Position numbers and translations under genes: made by a program
The notes under the pieces: model-generated
Told to the model about the DNA's origin: nothing
Seen by the model: only the letters and a program-made list of their open reading frames with translations
The model's database searches: none
NCBI RefSeq assembly: GCF_050589625.1
Contig: NZ_JBNGOP010000016.1
Coordinates: 59,308-123,307 of the forward strand
DNA length: 64,000 bases
Reading direction: 5' to 3'
Source: Pelagihabitans sp947500445
Lineage (GTDB): Bacteria; Bacteroidota; Bacteroidia; Flavobacteriales; Flavobacteriaceae
Part shown: positions 63,059-64,000 of the stretch, piece after piece
Layout: the number at the start of each line of letters is the position of its first letter
Position numbering within the stretch: the first letter of the stretch is position 1

Positions 63059-63718
63059 TTAGTCCCACATGGCCAGATTGTTTTCAACAGCATAGCGAAT
63101 AAGCCCAATGACACTTTTTGAATTTGTCTTTTGAAACATACTTCTGCGGTGGGTCTCTACCGTGCACACACCTATATTTAACTCACTGGCGATTTGTTTG
63201 CTTGATAATTCACGACAGATGAGCTGCAGTATCTCACGTTCTCTAGAAGTAAGTTCTGCCCTCGTTTTTAATTTATTGGGTTTTTTGTCATTGATCAAAT
63301 CCATCATAATGGATGAAATCTCACTTCCGTAGTATGTGCCGCCATTAACGATCCGATCGACAGCATTTAACAATTCAACCTTACCGGCCTTTTTCAACAA
63401 ATAACCTTCCGCCTCGGCATACAGAATTTCCTTCACCAATTCTCTGCCAATATGCATGCTCAAGACTAGAAAAGGGACAGTTATATTACGTGCCTTCACT
63501 TTTTTAATCAATTCAATACCGTTCATTTTCGGTAAACCAATATCCGTAATGACCAAATCAATAGGCTCTTGGGCAATTAGTTGATAGCCCTCTTCGGCGC
63601 TGGTTACACTTTTTAAAGTTCCTATGTTGTCATTGGAGTTCAAAATGGACTGCAGTCCATCGGCAAACATGATATGGTCATCTATGAGAAGAATGTCAAT
63701 TGCCTTTCTATCAGTCAT
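63059..63718 (-). CDS. NarL/LuxR-family response regulator
   Basis: A 219-residue regulator: receiver domain (1-125) with acidic pair IDDHIMFADG, phospho-Asp in VITDIGLPKMNG and Lys in YLLKKAGK, and a LuxR-type HTH (150-215) with TSREREILQLICRELSSKQ, then IASELNIGVCTVETHRRSM. It is separated from the kinase gene by 28 bases and shares its transcript. Likely a two-component pair responding to an envelope signal. Confidence 0.92.
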   Translation of the reverse strand: MTDRKAIDILLIDDHIMFADGLQSILNSNDNIGTLKSVTSAEEGYQLIAQEPIDLVITDIGLPKMNGIELIKKVKARNITVPFLVLSMHIGRELVKEILYAEAEGYLLKKAGKVELLNAVDRIVNGGTYYGSEISSIMMDLINDKKPNKLKTRAELTSREREILQLICRELSSKQIASELNIGVCTVETHRRSMFQKTNSKSVIGLIRYAVENNLAMWD

Positions 63719-63866
63719 TTTGTGATTGAGTTAAGAACCACCGAAGGTATGTAGTACCATATAAATACGATTGTAATGAAAAATTGGATGTAAAATTTCA
63801 AAAATACCTTAACATATTGAAGGGCAATAGCATTGATTGTGTAGCTGCGATGGTATATTTATTGTC

Positions 63867-63927
63867 TTCCGTTCTATCGTCGGTCAGTTACTAAGTGTTT
63901 ATTCATTGCCCGTCTATTGCTTTTTTA
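63867..63927. repeat. Repeat family R, partial copy R3
   Basis: Carries the front part of the R repeat (TATCGTCGGTCAGTTA, AAGTGTTTATTCATTGCCCG, TCTATTGCTTTTTTAA) near the right end of the window, then diverges. Upstream the region 63719-63860 holds no gene that I can see. Confidence 0.7.
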
Positions 63928-64000
63928 ACGTGAGTTCGATATAACTATATGTTCAAATACAGTTGTTTGGTATCCACGAAGTTATTTTTCAGGGAGGGTT

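Overview
The window reads as chromosome of a marine Flavobacteriaceae (Bacteroidota) bacterium, close in character to Maribacter, Zobellia or Muricauda. This rests on gene content: a fused E1 alpha/beta 2-oxoacid dehydrogenase, MutS2 without an Smr tail, DUF4251, DUF1835 and DUF4139 proteins, TlpA with a DUF4369-like N-terminus, an SusC-like plug module, and promoters of the Bacteroidota TAnnTTTG type. I see no rRNA, tRNA or CRISPR array.

Region 1 (1-16,400) is housekeeping: a GluR0-like channel, gamma-glutamyltransferase, AcpH-like phosphodiesterase, GlmM, a lipid A-type acyltransferase, rhomboid protease, TlpA-family thioredoxin, a large FAD/Fe-S oxidoreductase, an LpxH-like phosphatase and chorismate synthase. 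Region 2 (16,500-21,000) holds a dicarboxylate/glutamate symporter and a tight three-gene operon: glutathione-synthase-like ATP-grasp, N-formylglutamate amidohydrolase and a DUF1704 (QEGLA) metallopeptidase-like protein. Region 3 (21,200-35,900) has a MuiA-like protein with an inserted SusC-type module, MutS2, Ung, nucleoside phosphorylase, a 2OG-Fe oxygenase, BCKDH E1 and OmpA.

Region 4 (36,100-42,540) is a biosynthetic cluster: FAD oxidoreductase, SAM methyltransferase, type III polyketide synthase, FabI/FabL-like reductase, FabZ-like dehydratase, ketosynthase, ACP and a membrane protein. The likely logic is that a private type II fatty-acid set makes or modifies an acyl chain, the type III PKS builds a polyketide ring from it, and the FAD enzyme and methyltransferase tailor it, probably into a phenolic lipid or alkylpyrone. 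Region 5 (42,540-49,000) has two TerC proteins, YceI, HPF and small secreted proteins.

Region 6 (about 49,100-59,000) is a strikingly AT-rich accessory island and the most interesting part. On the minus strand it carries a compact five-gene operon: LexA-like repressor, cGAS/DncV-like nucleotidyltransferase, a single-chain E2-E1-JAB protein, a DUF6602-like predicted nuclease and a ChaC-like gamma-glutamylcyclotransferase. This is a CBASS type II-like antiviral system with an unusual candidate effector and an SOS-type switch. The nucleotidyltransferase ends in glycine, as expected of a Cap2 conjugation substrate. Around it are short cassettes (HAD + ParB-like, RadC-like, ParD/ParE) separated by a few recurring intergenic modules (A/A', B/B', and a four-copy family R), so the island looks like a modular, integron-like or hotspot-type array.

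Region 7 (59,200-63,720) has two secreted proteins sharing a conserved 20-base leader motif at the same distance from their starts, next to a TPR histidine kinase and a NarL-type response regulator.
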